In this document: one piece after another, positions 43,799-57,055 of the stretch
How positions within the stretch are numbered: the stretch's first letter is position 1
Layout: each line of letters begins with the position of its first letter
NCBI GenBank assembly: GCA_009746045.1
Contig: RPFO01000041.1
Location: forward strand, 5,050,420 to 5,114,419
Direction: 5' to 3'
DNA: 64,000 nt
Origin: Mesostigma viride
Taxonomy: Eukaryota > Streptophyta > Mesostigmatophyceae > Mesostigmatales > Mesostigmataceae
The notes under the pieces: model-generated
Seen by the model: the letters and a program-made list of their open reading frames with translations, nothing else
Databases searched by the model: none
Told to the model about the DNA's origin: nothing
Made by a program: the position numbers and the translations under genes

Positions 43799-44680
43799 TT
43801 ACTGAACCAGAGATACATCCACTTGCTTTCCAGCAACGACAATTTCAGTGGAAGGATTAGCCTTTTTCATCTCGGCCTGCATCCTAGCAATGTGGTCTTC
43901 CCGGATCCTCTGGCACTGCTCCTGCCAGGCACGTTTCTCAGCATCCTCCATCTCCACCCGAGCCGCCTGAGTCTTGAGTTGAATTTCCAGAATTTTTGCA
44001 GGGGTTTTCTCGAGCTGGCTAGCGGAAGTCAGGTACGTGGTGATAGGCGTCCACGAACCGGGCATGGGGAGGTGAAACTTGTCATGGGCTTTCTCCAAGC
44101 GCGTCTTCAGGGCGCCGGGGGCGGAGGGTACCATATCCGCCTGGGTAAGGTTGAACATCGTGAACCAATCCAGCACGGAGTAGGCGGGAGTCCAGATGAT
44201 GCCCACCTTGAGAATCGGATGAGGCTGCTTAGCGGATACGGGGAAGTTGACCTTGAGCGGAATCGGGTTGCCATTCGGATCCAATTCATGATGCCAAAAC
44301 GCTTCAGAGGCGAAAGGCCTTATCTTCTGAAGAACGGGCTCTTCATTTTTTTTCCCGGCCAGCATGGTCCACTCATGAGAGGGCACAGAACGGCCGTTCT
44401 TGAGCTGAGTCGGGGAAACGAGCGCGCAGTGGGCAAAAAGCATTTCCAAAGAGTCTGGAAAGCCCCCCATTTTTGCAAATTGATTCATAACGTGAGCTGT
44501 CACCTTGGTCATGGCCCTCATCCCCGTTAGCTTGGTTTGAGCCACCAGTTGATCCACCTCAGCGAACTCCCCCACGCACAAGACCCTGAACTCGGAGAAG
44601 TCACCAAATGGATCCGTTTTCTCACGGAGTTCGTAAAGCTCTGGGACTTGGTACACTGTATAAGCAATCTGGTCGGCCAT
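43799..44680 (-). CDS. Virus-like 293-aa protein, unknown
   Basis: Minus strand, ATG at 44680, single exon. The N-terminal two thirds look globular (MADQIAYTVYQVPELYEL, FRVLCVGEFAEVDQLVAQTK, WTPAYSVLDWFTMF). The C-terminal third is a charged helix, probably coiled coil (LEIQLKTQAARVEMEDAEKRAWQEQ). I do not recognise the family. It is divergent from the split gene at 45466 across a 785-bp repeat-filled promoter region. Its upstream and downstream signals match those of its neighbours. Confidence 0.75.
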   Translation of the reverse strand: MADQIAYTVYQVPELYELREKTDPFGDFSEFRVLCVGEFAEVDQLVAQTKLTGMRAMTKVTAHVMNQFAKMGGFPDSLEMLFAHCALVSPTQLKNGRSVPSHEWTMLAGKKNEEPVLQKIRPFASEAFWHHELDPNGNPIPLKVNFPVSAKQPHPILKVGIIWTPAYSVLDWFTMFNLTQADMVPSAPGALKTRLEKAHDKFHLPMPGSWTPITTYLTSASQLEKTPAKILEIQLKTQAARVEMEDAEKRAWQEQCQRIREDHIARMQAEMKKANPSTEIVVAGKQVDVSLVQ

Positions 44681-44755
44681 AGCTGAGAGAGAGAGAGAGA
44701 GTTAGAGATCAGGTGCTAGTGAGAGCGAGGTGAGAGCCCCGTGGTCGTGCACCGG

Positions 44756-44765
44756 GTTTTATACC
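44756..44765 (-). promoter_or_regulatory. TATA box of the 293-aa gene
   Basis: Minus strand GGTATAAAAC, 76 nt before the ATG, followed by a leader with a long CT run (44687-44702). Confidence 0.75.
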
Positions 44766-44779
44766 TTCCAGGCCGCCGC

Positions 44780-45300
44780 GGCGGTTACAAGGTGCTGAAT
44801 TAGCCACGTAGCCACTTTTCGGCCGTTACCGGGCCGCGGTCCACCACGGGGATGTTTATTTTCGCGGCCACGCGGCCACGGGAGAACTTTTCGGCGGTTA
44901 CTTTGTCCACGGGGACAGGGTTTTTGCGGTTACGGAACCACGCGGAAAATATCTGGCGGTTACGTTGTCCACGGGGACAGGGTTTTTTGCGGCCACGCAG
45001 CCACGGGGAAAATATCCGGCGGTTACTTTGTCCACGGGGAAACTTTTGCGCGGTTACGGAATCGGATAGTTACGGTTACGCCGCCGCAGAAAAAATCCCG
45101 TGGCCTTCCACGGTCCACAGGGACAATATAGTTACGGTTACGCTTCTAGAAGAAAAAAATCCCGTGGTCGCCGGTGTCCACGGGGACAAGATATTTACGG
45201 TTACGCTTCTAGAAGAAAAAATTCCCGTGGTCGCCAGTGTCCACGGGGACACTTTTACGCGGTTACGACGACGGTTACGGTTGCATGCGCCTATCTAGCG
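44780..45300. promoter_or_regulatory. Divergent promoter region with motif arrays
   Basis: Between two divergent genes. About eleven GGTTAC motifs occur, plus the palindrome TGTCC-ACGG-GGACA at 44904-44917, 44966-44979, 45175-45188 and 45238-45251, with near-copies at 45029-45042 and 45112-45125. CTTCTAGAAGAAAAAA occurs twice (45143, 45205). The density and symmetry suggest binding sites for a shared regulator. No gene. Confidence 0.7.
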
Positions 45301-45376
45301 GCTCGTGGCTCGCCACGAAGTGATATGCGGACTTCAGCACTCGACCACGGGAGATCTCGTCAAGAAGTGGCAGCAA

Positions 45377-45386
45377 GGTATAAAAG
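45377..45386 (+). promoter_or_regulatory. TATA box of the split gene
   Basis: GGTATAAAAG, 79 nt before the ATG at 45466, followed by a CT-rich leader. Confidence 0.75.
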
Positions 45387-45465
45387 CCGCCTCCCCACCT
45401 CGTCTCGCCACTCGCATCCCACTCGCTCAACGCACCCAACACTCTCCTCTCACACTTTCGCAGCT

Positions 45466-46182
45466 ATGGCGGAATACCAAGGCCCCTCGGATCTCGCCAT
45501 CCTCCTGTGCGAGCGGGATATCTTCCTCAAGCGCGAAGTTTTTCTGGCCAGAGGCGAGGCGCATTTCGGCAATTTTAAGAAGCCTATCCCTTTTCTCCTC
45601 TACGAGTACAGCGGGAGGCCTTCCACCGACAAGTTCAAGCGCCATCGCACCTCCCTTCACTGCTTGAAGAATGCTCGCAGCGTTTTTCAGAAGTCCGTGC
45701 AGCTCTACAACGAGCCGCCCAAAATCCACACCACGCCCACTCCGCGGGGTACCTTCATTACGTGGTCATGCGACGCCAAGAACTGGAACGACAAGATCGA
45801 GCTCAGCCTCAACGACGAGCTGGTGGCGAAGGCGCACATGCAGAGGGAGAAGACGATCGAGCTCCTCTGCGACACCACCAAGGAGATCTGTTGGAACGGC
45901 TTTATGCACTCGAGGAGCGAGAAGGACGCCGAGAAGCTGGGCCAGAAGCTGGACATCAAGGAGCTGGTGCGCAGGAAGGACTTTTTCGACGAGAGGCGCA
46001 TCTGGCTCGAGATGAGGGAGGCGGAAGACGCCAAGATGGAGTTCAGGAACACTCCGTCGAGGTACTCCATCGACTGCGACGGGGGCAGGCCTTCCGCTTT
46101 GAAGTTCTTCCTGAACCACAACCCGAGGATGCACTCCAACCCCATCTGGATGCTTACCAAGTCCAGGATGGAATTCAACATG
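45466..46182 (+). CDS. Virus-like split gene, 5' part (interrupted by E3)
   Basis: ATG at 45466, 239 codons, single frame, up to the E3 insertion. The sequence looks globular: LAILLCERDIFLKREVFLAR, FLLYEYSGRPSTDKFKRHR, FITWSCDAKNWNDKIELSL, then a charged helical stretch. No family recognised. At 46180-46182 an ATG codon, part of the duplicated CATG, is followed by E3, which adds a few codons and a stop. The frame resumes at 55919 in register. Confidence 0.75.
46179..46182. other. Target-site duplication CATG, left of E3
   Basis: CATG is repeated at 55915-55918. Removing E3 with one copy keeps the reading frame across the junction. Confidence 0.75.
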
Positions 46183-46571
46183 GGTGGTTTTACCGGATTA
46201 GGATACATTTTTTTGTTTAGGATACATTTGATGCACTGTGCAGTTTTCAGATGTGTTTGAGGGGGTTGATTGCGCCTAACATGCATTTTATTGAAGCAAT
46301 GAGTTTCCCAAGATATACATGATATAAACTAAGACAATTGACCCATTAAGGCAATGAGACAACATCAATAAGACAACATATGCCAATTGAATAAGACAAC
46401 TCAACCTTACAGGACGTTGGGCCATCATACGTCCGGAATAATTGTCTCACTTATTACATAACCAAACTTTTTGAGGGATCGCCATGGTTGCATGGTTTCC
46501 ACACATGCGCCCTGCACTCATGTGCATCAAAGGTGTTGCGTCTAGTGCCAACTCAGTGTCAAAGAACTGAT
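46183..46571. other. E3 left end, noncoding
   Basis: Inverted repeat, then AT-rich sequence with repeated CAATGAGACAACAT / AATAAGACAACA units (46360-46410). On the minus strand CAATAAAA near 46284-46291 may end the polyglutamine gene transcript. Confidence 0.6.
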
Positions 46572-49345
<2,774 letters not shown>

Positions 49346-49505
49346 AGTTCCCGTGGCTAGTGCCCATCACCTTCCACCTTGAGCGAAGTCACGAATTCAA
49401 GCGCGAAGTGCATTTGAATCAAGCGGGAACTGGGTGACACTGCTTGAAGACGTGCAGCTCCAAGGCATGCAAATGATGCAATGTATCAAAGATACGATAC
49501 GCAAA

Positions 49506-50518
49506 GTTCAGGTGTTCAGGTGAAGCCGTGAAGACGTGAAGCCGTGAAGCCGTGAAGACGTGGTGAAGACAGGTGAAGACGTGGTGAAGACGTGAAGACG
49601 TGAAGACGTGAAGACGTGAAGACGTGAAGACACGATACGGCAAGTTCAGGTGAAGTTCAGGTGTTCAGGTGAAGCCGTGAAGACGTGAAGACGTGAAGCC
49701 GTGAAGCCGTGGTGAAGACAGGTGAAGACGCGGTGAAGACGTGAAGACGTGAAGACGTGAAGACGTGAAGACGTGAAGACACGATACGGCAAGTTCAGGT
49801 GAAGTTCAGGTGTTCAGGTGAAGCCGTGAAGACGTGAAGCCGTGAAGCCGTGAAGACGTGGTGAAGACAGGTGAAGACGCGGTGAAGACGTGAAGACGTG
49901 AAGACGTGAAGACGTGAAGACGTGAAGACACGATACGGCAAGTTCAGGTGAAGTTCAGGTGTTCAGGTGAAGCCGTGAAGACGTGAAGCCGTGAAGCCGT
50001 GAAGACGTGGTGAAGACAGGTGAAGACGCGGTGAAGACGTGAAGACGTGAAGACGTGAAGACGTGAAGACGTGAAGACACGATACGGCAAGTTCAGGTGA
50101 AGTTCAGGTGTTCAGGTGAAGCCGTGAAGACGTGAAGCCGTGAAGCCGTGAAGACGTGGTGAAGACAGGTGAAGACGCGGTGAAGACGTGAAGACGTGAA
50201 GACGTGAAGACGTGAAGACGTGAAGACACGATACGGCAAGTTCAGGTGAAGTTCAGGTGTTCAGGTGAAGCCGTGAAGACGTGAAGCCGTGAAGCCGTGA
50301 AGACGTGGTGAAGACAGGTGAAGACGCGGTGAAGACGTGAAGACGTGAAGACGTGAAGACGTGAAGACGTGAAGACACGATACGGCAAGTTCAGGTGAAG
50401 TTCAGGTGTTCAGGTGAAGCCGTGAAGACGTGAAGCCGTGAAGCCGTGAAGACGTGGTGAAGACAGGTGAAGACGCGGTGAAGACGTGAAGACGTGAAGA
50501 CGTGAAGACGTGAAGACA
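49506..50518. repeat. 149-bp higher-order minisatellite
   Basis: CACGATACGG recurs at 49631, 49780, 49929, 50078, 50227 and 50376, exactly 149 bp apart. Each unit is itself made of a 9-bp monomer GTGAAGACG and variants (GTGAAGCC, GGTGAAGACAG), plus AAGTTCAGGTGAAGTTCAGG. It lies between the two divergent genes of E3. Confidence 0.92.
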
Positions 50519-51029
50519 AGTTGCAGCACTCAGCCGCAGCAGTCGCACGCAGGTAGAAACGATAATTTGTTTGAATCTGTCAAGACCCCATCGAATGTAA
50601 AACAGGTTTTTCGTAAAGAAATCCGATGTGTGGGCGGGCTTTACATAGTTGCGATTTCTGGCCTGCGATTTCTGGCCTGCGCTGGTTGTCTCTTTTATAG
50701 TGCTTCTGCCCAAGCACTACCGGCTGTAAAACAGTATACTTCTTGAAGAAATCAGTTGGGGCTTTGTTGGGCGTCACATTTGACCGGTGGGCGGAGTTTC
50801 CTGCTTCTGTGAAGGCGCCATCGAATGTAGATCAGTAGATTTTCTAAAGAAATCTGAGGTGTGGGCGGGGCCTTTATTGCTTGTGTCCATCCACCACCGG
50901 ATGTAGAACAGTAGACTTATTGAAGAAAACAGTTTGGGGCTTTGTTGGGCGCCACATTTGAGCGGTGGGCGGGGTTTCTTGCTTCTGTCCAAGCACCACC
51001 GGGTGTAATACAGTAGATTTCCTATTAAC
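50519..51029 (+). promoter_or_regulatory. Repeated leader of the E3 putative transposase gene
   Basis: Degenerate tandem units (about 180 bp) share GAATGTA-A-CAG, TTTCTAAAGAAATC, GTGTGGGCGGG and GGGCTTTGTTGGGCG. The last unit ends at the ATG at 51030. Probable promoter and transposase-binding region (inference). It also holds the 26-base stretch shared with E2. Confidence 0.5.
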
Positions 51030-54000
51030 ATGGATGAAGAATGGGATGTGCCAGACCTGGTGGATTCGGATGCGAGTTCTGAAGCTAGTTGGGGCGTAGA
51101 TTCTGACGGCTCTGACGACGACCTGCTTCACACGGAAATGGGGCCCGGCACGTCTTCCTCTCGAGCGAAGCGCAGTGGGAAGAAAGATGGCGCCCGGCTT
51201 CTCGCCTCCAAATTGAAGTCCGTTGACAAGGACATCGCCAAGGCCAGGAAGTGCGGTCCGACTTGTGGGGAGCATTGCCTCGAGAAGGTGGGCACCTTAC
51301 TTACCGATACCAGGTCGTGGACTGCCTTTCGAGAGTACCTGTACAACCAAACGGACCAGCAGCGCATGGCCTCCCTTTGCGACGTGATCCGGTCGGCCGG
51401 CGTGGGCAACATCGAGGTAGAATCCCCTGCCGACGGTGGCCGTTACAAGAAGTACATCATTACCGGCCCTTTACACGTGGACGTGGTGATTGCGGGGTGC
51501 ATGTACACCGTCACCGGTTGTGCATCTGCCATCCGGAAGATGGCCGGCGTTACCCGGGCGACTTGGAACAATCTGGTGGCGTCGGTCGTGTCGGCGAAAG
51601 AGTATTTCCTGACCGTGCATCCCAACGACCTAGCGACTTTCGGTGTTGGTCTGGAGCACGCACCACCTGAGCGTGATGCTCGGGGGCGTTCGGAGGTTGG
51701 CGAACACGCAGCAATGTGGATGCACGAGTTGGTGCAGCAGATCGCAGACCATGACCCGACTCATGCTGGCGTTGTCTTCATGGACGTCATGTCCATCAAG
51801 GAGATGCACGCCATGTACGTTGAAGACGTGGTGGCAGAAGCGGGGGAAGGGGCCAAGGTGCTAGGCTACAACGCATTCTACCGCATCTGGCGCACCTACT
51901 GCAAAGGCGACTACTTCCCAGGGCAGAGGAGCCCGAAGGTGGTGGTATGCCCGCACAACAAGAGCACCGGTCACTGCGCGGACTGCGTGGAACTGCGCAT
52001 GCGGCGCCGCGGTGCTTCAACTGAGGCACAACGGCAGTACGTCGACAACCAAATCAAGCAGCATGTCGCTCTGGCCTGGTTTACCCGCCAGAACTATTGG
52101 TTGAGGCGCGAGCTTGCCTGCGCGATGGTGGCCGCTATGTTGACGGCCATTTTGTCGATCAACCTCGACAAGCTGGATCACGCCAAGACATACTGGCCGA
52201 AGCTGGTGGGGGGGCCCGACTCATGGGGCAGCTATGCAGGTGGCATGATGCCGTTCTCGCTCTTCTGTGCGGCCGTCCATGGGTACAAGGCGATGTGGTT
52301 CATCGTTCTCGCATGGGTCCTCATGACCGACAACCTCTCCGGCAGTGTCACCGTCACGATGCTGATGCACATCCTGGCGCAGTTGATGAGGGACCAGCCA
52401 TGGAGGAGGGCGGGGCTGCCGCACATGCCCAGGTGTTTGTGCCTGCAACTGGACGGTGGGAGTGAAAACCGGAATCACACCGTCTTACTGTTTGCATGGT
52501 GGCTCGTACACGTTGGCTTCTTCGACGTCGTCGAAATGCACCGCATGCTCGTGGGCCACACGCACGCCGACCCAGATCAGAAATTCGGCGTGCTTGTGGC
52601 CTACATGAGACACGCTGTGGCGGGGGGGCCTAGCTTCGTGCACAAGTACCCAACTTTGGAGAGCTGGGTGGCGGCCATAGAAGAGGCATTCCGTCAGCCT
52701 AGTGGTGCAGCTGCGAACTGCAACTCGACCGTCCCCGCTGGCACGGAGGTCAAGGTATTGGGGGTCGCTTACGATGTCAGGAACTTTCTCACTCCGTTGC
52801 AGCGCGAGTCGTTTGCCGGTTGGTGCAGCACAGTAGATTGGATGACCGGTAGGGAGGATCAGGTTATCAAGGTCACCAGGGTGCGTGGTGATGTCGTGCA
52901 GCCTGCGTGCAGCGAGGCGCAGCCGGCGCACGGAGGGGCGGCGCCATCGGTGCGCGGCGGGGCGGCAGCGGCGGCGCAGCCGGCACGCGGCGGGGCGGGG
53001 CAGTCAGCGGGCAGCGGGGCGGCGCTGCCGGTGCGCGGCGGGGCGGGGCAGTCGACGGGCGGCGGGGCAGGGCCGTCGACGGGCGGCGGGGCGGGGCAGC
53101 CGGCGCGCGGCGGGCCGGAGGCGCAGCCGGCGGGCGGCGGAGCGGCACAGCCGGTGCCTGAAAAACGCGGTCGCTCAATGAAGGTGCACCACGCCGTCTT
53201 CTTCCAGGTACAGGGCAACGCAGAGACCTGGTTGTCCTACCGGACCACGGAGTCCCAAAAGACGCCGTGGCAGCCCGCGGGGACTCGACAGGAAGGCGCG
53301 CCACGGTGCGGGAAGGCGATGACACAGCCTTACAAGTTTGATGCGGAGGGGCGGCCGCTGTTTGGCGTCCGACTTGTGGATCCAGACCGCATTCCGATGT
53401 TGCAGGACACCCCAGCCTTCGCACCATTGAACATGGAGTTTCTGGGGAAGGAGCTGGAGTCGATCAAAACAAGGGTCGAGAAGTTGCCCCATGGCATCTG
53501 GCAGTGGTACTTTCCGCCCGACACCATCAAGCCAAACGAGGCCTTTTTCGCAAAAGTCCCACATGCCCCTGAGGAGGTGCCTGAGGAGTGGCGCCCTTTG
53601 CCGTGGCCATCTCGCGCGGACATCTCCGCCCTGCGTGAGCACGATGCAGCGCCTGAACCACCACCGACGCAAGAAGAGCACTTCATGGCGTTGGTCGACG
53701 CAGAGGCGGTGCGCGTCACCCCGCTGGTAGACCGAGTTCTTCATGATGGCCACACACAGCAGGAATGGGCGGCAGAAGACAGGGCCATGACAGCCAAGGT
53801 CGCTTACTTGAAGCGCATGCAAGGCGTTGAGAAAGGCTCCGCTGTTCTATACTGGCACCCTTCAGCTGGTATTCTCTGCAACTCGAAGCTCACGTGGACT
53901 CCAGTCCTCTTTGGCATCATCAAGGAGGTGGTTGCGAAGGAGGATGGCGGCCAACCTTCTATTGAGCTCTTTGTATACCGCGCTAAGCATTTGCGTGACA

Positions 54001-54713
54001 CGTGGCACCCGTGGAACCCAGACATTGCGCAATGGCCCCATCCGCCAACCACTGCGGCGCACACGGTGATCATCACCGCGTCAGACCTCGTCTTGACACA
54101 AGTGGTGGGCAAGCGAGGTCAGCCGCCCCATGCAGTCTCCTTGGGTGCGAACAAAAAGCTCACCAAGGAGTGCCTAAAGGCGCTGAAGGAGGTGCCCTAT
54201 GACGCGGAACACCCGGTCGTGAAGTGGCAAGATGCTGAATGCTCGAAGGGCATCGTCGGCATGGCGAAGGCATGCTGGGAAGGCATAAGGCTGCAGGTCA
54301 AGAGTGGCAGCCGCAACCTCGTAGGGCAAGTCGTGTGTCATTGGGCGTCGGAGCGTGTGACATCCGCGGACGGTCGCACCGAAAGCCGGGACGGCAGGTA
54401 CCATGGTCGTGTCGCTGTTGTCGACACGCAAAACGACATGGTAGCCATGTACTGGGGTGCCCGTTGGGAGGAGGACGCGGTTTCTTGCGTGCCTCTCCAC
54501 GAGCTGGAGGCACAGATCTGCGGGTGCCCCGGTGTGGTCGTCCCTGCGTTGCAAGCGCCGGATATCACCCTGGCCGAGGCTCGATTGCGCGAGATGGTTC
54601 CACCCAGCGACGATGTGGCGGAGAACAACAACGCAGGCGCCTCCCGGCGTCGGAAGCGAGCGCTCATCCTTGCCGATGACGATGACGACGACGACGACGA
54701 CGACGACTGCTGA
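51030..54713 (+). CDS. E3 DUF7869-like protein, putative transposase
   Basis: ATG at 51030, 1227 codons in one exon. Acidic start, then a Cys/His knot (C75, C79, H82, C83: CGPTCGEHCLEK). Next comes a helical region, a second cluster (CPHNKSTGHCADC), and the block LCLQLDGGSENRN (D475) with, about 40 residues on, HRMLVGHTHADPDQKFG (H511, H513, D514, D516). The pair 'Q-x-D...EN-x-N' and 'VGHTH-x-D-x-DQ' is characteristic of DUF7869 proteins, which I take to be RNase-H-fold transposase-like (inference). Then come an Ala/Gly/Gln low-complexity linker (about 635-710), a C-terminal globular part and a poly-Asp end. Its place inside a bounded TIR element supports a mobilisation role. Confidence 0.65.
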   Translation: MDEEWDVPDLVDSDASSEASWGVDSDGSDDDLLHTEMGPGTSSSRAKRSGKKDGARLLASKLKSVDKDIAKARKCGPTCGEHCLEKVGTLLTDTRSWTAFREYLYNQTDQQRMASLCDVIRSAGVGNIEVESPADGGRYKKYIITGPLHVDVVIAGCMYTVTGCASAIRKMAGVTRATWNNLVASVVSAKEYFLTVHPNDLATFGVGLEHAPPERDARGRSEVGEHAAMWMHELVQQIADHDPTHAGVVFMDVMSIKEMHAMYVEDVVAEAGEGAKVLGYNAFYRIWRTYCKGDYFPGQRSPKVVVCPHNKSTGHCADCVELRMRRRGASTEAQRQYVDNQIKQHVALAWFTRQNYWLRRELACAMVAAMLTAILSINLDKLDHAKTYWPKLVGGPDSWGSYAGGMMPFSLFCAAVHGYKAMWFIVLAWVLMTDNLSGSVTVTMLMHILAQLMRDQPWRRAGLPHMPRCLCLQLDGGSENRNHTVLLFAWWLVHVGFFDVVEMHRMLVGHTHADPDQKFGVLVAYMRHAVAGGPSFVHKYPTLESWVAAIEEAFRQPSGAAANCNSTVPAGTEVKVLGVAYDVRNFLTPLQRESFAGWCSTVDWMTGREDQVIKVTRVRGDVVQPACSEAQPAHGGAAPSVRGGAAAAAQPARGGAGQSAGSGAALPVRGGAGQSTGGGAGPSTGGGAGQPARGGPEAQPAGGGAAQPVPEKRGRSMKVHHAVFFQVQGNAETWLSYRTTESQKTPWQPAGTRQEGAPRCGKAMTQPYKFDAEGRPLFGVRLVDPDRIPMLQDTPAFAPLNMEFLGKELESIKTRVEKLPHGIWQWYFPPDTIKPNEAFFAKVPHAPEEVPEEWRPLPWPSRADISALREHDAAPEPPPTQEEHFMALVDAEAVRVTPLVDRVLHDGHTQQEWAAEDRAMTAKVAYLKRMQGVEKGSAVLYWHPSAGILCNSKLTWTPVLFGIIKEVVAKEDGGQPSIELFVYRAKHLRDTWHPWNPDIAQWPHPPTTAAHTVIITASDLVLTQVVGKRGQPPHAVSLGANKKLTKECLKALKEVPYDAEHPVVKWQDAECSKGIVGMAKACWEGIRLQVKSGSRNLVGQVVCHWASERVTSADGRTESRDGRYHGRVAVVDTQNDMVAMYWGARWEEDAVSCVPLHELEAQICGCPGVVVPALQAPDITLAEARLREMVPPSDDVAENNNAGASRRRKRALILADDDDDDDDDDDC

Positions 54714-55914
54714 AGCGCGAGCAGCGGTTGTTGTCATTGAGCTGCTCATGTGCTGCATGCTGCTGCTGCTGCTGCTGCTGTGCTGCCATGCTACTGTTGC
54801 TGCATTGCTGCCGTGCTGCTGTTGTGCTGTTGTGCTGATGTGTTGCTGCATTGCTGCCGTGCCGCTGATGTATTGCTGTCGTGCTGCTGCCGTGCTGCTG
54901 TGTTGATGCACTGCTGCATTGCGGCCGTGCTGCTGAGCTACAGTTGTGCTGCTGCTGTGCTACGGTCATGCTGCTGCTGTGTTGCTGGGCTGATGTGTTG
55001 TTGCATTGATGTAGTGGCTATTGTTCCGCTACTACAATTTGCTACTGATGCCGCTGCTGGTGCTTTTTTGCATGGCAGTGCCCGCTATGTTCACACCACT
55101 GTTGCCGCGGTTGGTATCGCGTGATTTCCACCGGTTGTGCGTTGACATGTGTTACTCATGCATTTCCCGCTATATTTGGTAGCACGCGGTTTCGCGTTAG
55201 TTAGGTGCAGACAGCTGCATGTAGACAAACATCTTGTTTAAGTCGGTCAATTAACGGTTCTTGACGCATCATGGTCCAAGTCGACCGACCTGTAGGGACC
55301 AGTAGAGCAATTGTCTAGGAGAAAGAGCGTGATCGCTGCAGAAGCCGCGTGGCAGCCGTGGCTGTACCTGTAGTACGACCTGCATATATATGGATACTGT
55401 ATTTGGATACTGGGTTGTTTATCAATTCTGGTTTTAATTTATTTAGTGTACCTGGTGTTGGCATGCCAACTCAGTGCTAAACTACTTTATGCACAATGAT
55501 GCAACTTGATGCTATAGTGACGTGCCACGATGTAACTTTATTAACTTCACCATTAGTCATGGGGTCAATAGGATTGCTCATTATGCCATGTTAACATGAA
55601 CCATGGGTTACGTAATAGTGAAAACAGTAATCATGATGCTCCACTTGAAGTCTCCAACATGGTCATGTTTGGAATTTTATTGATCATATTTACAATATAT
55701 GAAAAGAGACAACAAACGTGGAAGCATGGCACGCCGAGGCCGATAATATATGTGTGAAATATGAAAAGAGACAACATCTTTGGCAAGCATGATCATATCA
55801 TGCTTGCCAAACATATGAATGATATCGACCATGTCCAGAAACCATGTTTGCCAATGGTGCATTTAGGATACATTTGAAGCTGTGCAAATGTATCCTAATC
55901 CGGTAAAACCACGG
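54714..55914. other. E3 right end, noncoding
   Basis: CTGCTG/CTGTGCTGC-rich stretch at 54735-55000, then AT-rich sequence with no gene. A perfect hairpin (15-bp arms 55779-55793 and 55797-55811, TTTGGCAAGCATGAT) lies 100 bp inside the right end. GAAAAGAGACAACA occurs twice nearby (about 55700, 55761). Terminal inverted repeat at 55886-55912. Confidence 0.65.
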
Positions 55915-55918
55915 CATG
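55915..55918. other. Target-site duplication CATG, right of E3
   Basis: Partner of 46179-46182. Confidence 0.75.
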
Positions 55919-56636
55919 TCCGCGCCTTCGGAGGAGCAGCTCGACACCAGCGAGAGCATCAAGCCGGCGATCAAGAACATGGAGGAAGTCGTTCGCAGGC
56001 TGAGGGATATCCGGTTCAAGGTGCACATGCGGAATCCCTGCCGAGACCCGATGGAATCCGAGAGGATGGAGAAGGCCTCCGAGCACGTCCCCTATTGGGT
56101 CCACAAGGGGTTCAGGGCCTTGCCCGCTTGGTGCCTGACCCCGGTGCTGGCGGAGATCAAGAAGGAGCGCGCTGCGATCCCTCTGGAGCAGAGGGTCATG
56201 TACGAGTTTCCGGTCTACCACGCGCGGTTGCAGGATCGAGGAACTCTCGGAGGAGCTGGGGGACTTCGAGAAGAAAACATATATGGATAAGGAGGATGTC
56301 GCAGAAATGCGTGCCGAGCGCTTGATGCACAAGACCATGATGCTGTCGAGGCTGTTTGAGCAGGAGGAGAGGGAGCTGCAGGAGGAGAGGAGGCAGAAGG
56401 AGAAGAAGGAGCGCGAGGAGAAGATGTTGCAGGAGGAGAGGAGGAAGGCAGAAGGCATTCCGTCCGCCTTCTGCATGTGGCGCCAGGAGGAGCAGGCGCC
56501 AGTGGTGCAGGCTGTGGAGCAGGCGGCGCCGGTCGTGCAGATCACACAGATGATCCTGCGCAGCTCCTCGCGGAAGCGCGGGGAGATGGAGAAGATGGTG
56601 ACCCGTTCTCGCGCCAAGGTGGCCAGGGTTGTGTAA
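55919..56636 (+). pseudogene. Virus-like split gene, 3' part
   Basis: Continues the gene begun at 45466. The first frame runs to about 56232, then a one-base shift moves coding to the frame ending at 56636. The two frames are recognisable because the second carries a long charged coiled coil (EERELQEERRQKEKKEREEK) and a basic tail (RSSSRKRGEMEKMVTRSRAK), while the first frame soon stops at 56290. Independent decay after the E3 insertion is likely. No family recognised. It could be a separate gene starting at the ATG in the CATG duplicate, but the in-frame fit argues against that. Confidence 0.65.
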
Positions 56637-56667
56637 ATTAGGATGTCCTCGTACACACTTAGTCTAG

Positions 56668-56712
56668 CCCCGTGACGGGGTGTAATCTATCCTTTATTTT
56701 TTAATGAAAAAA
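56668..56712 (+). terminator. 3' hairpins of the split gene
   Basis: CCCCG-TGA-CGGGG (56668-56680), then TTTTTT-AATG-AAAAAA (56697-56712), both able to fold. The second matches the shared 3' motif of the cluster. Confidence 0.6.
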
Positions 56713-56804
56713 CACAAGTCCAACAATGAGCCCAATCTCAACAATGAGTCACCCAAACTTTCGCGAAAAAAACACAAGTCCTAAACAGCCTAGGTAGGTG
56801 ACAG

Positions 56805-57030
56805 ACGCAAGCATAGTCCACGGGAGTGACAGATGCGAGCATAGTCCACGGGAGTGACAGACGCAAGCATAGTCCGGCAGGTGACAGACGCAAGCATAGT
56901 CCGGCAGGTGACAGATGCGAGCATAGTCCACGGGAGTGACAGATGCGAGCATAGTCCACGGGAGTGACAGATGCGAGCATAGTCCACGGGAGTGACAGAT
57001 GCGAGCATAGTCCGGCAGGTGACGGATGCG
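56805..57030. repeat. Tandem repeat of about 28 bp
   Basis: About eight units of AGTCCACGGGAGTGACAGAT-GCGAGCAT, with a shorter GGCAGGTGACAG variant. Lies between convergent genes. Confidence 0.85.
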
Positions 57031-57055
57031 AGAAGCGCGACGAGGCCCGCGGCAG

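Noticed and set aside
49506-50518. CRISPR-like array of regularly spaced repeats
   Set aside because: The 149-bp units are identical throughout, with no unique spacers and no Cas genes; the genome is eukaryotic. It is a minisatellite.
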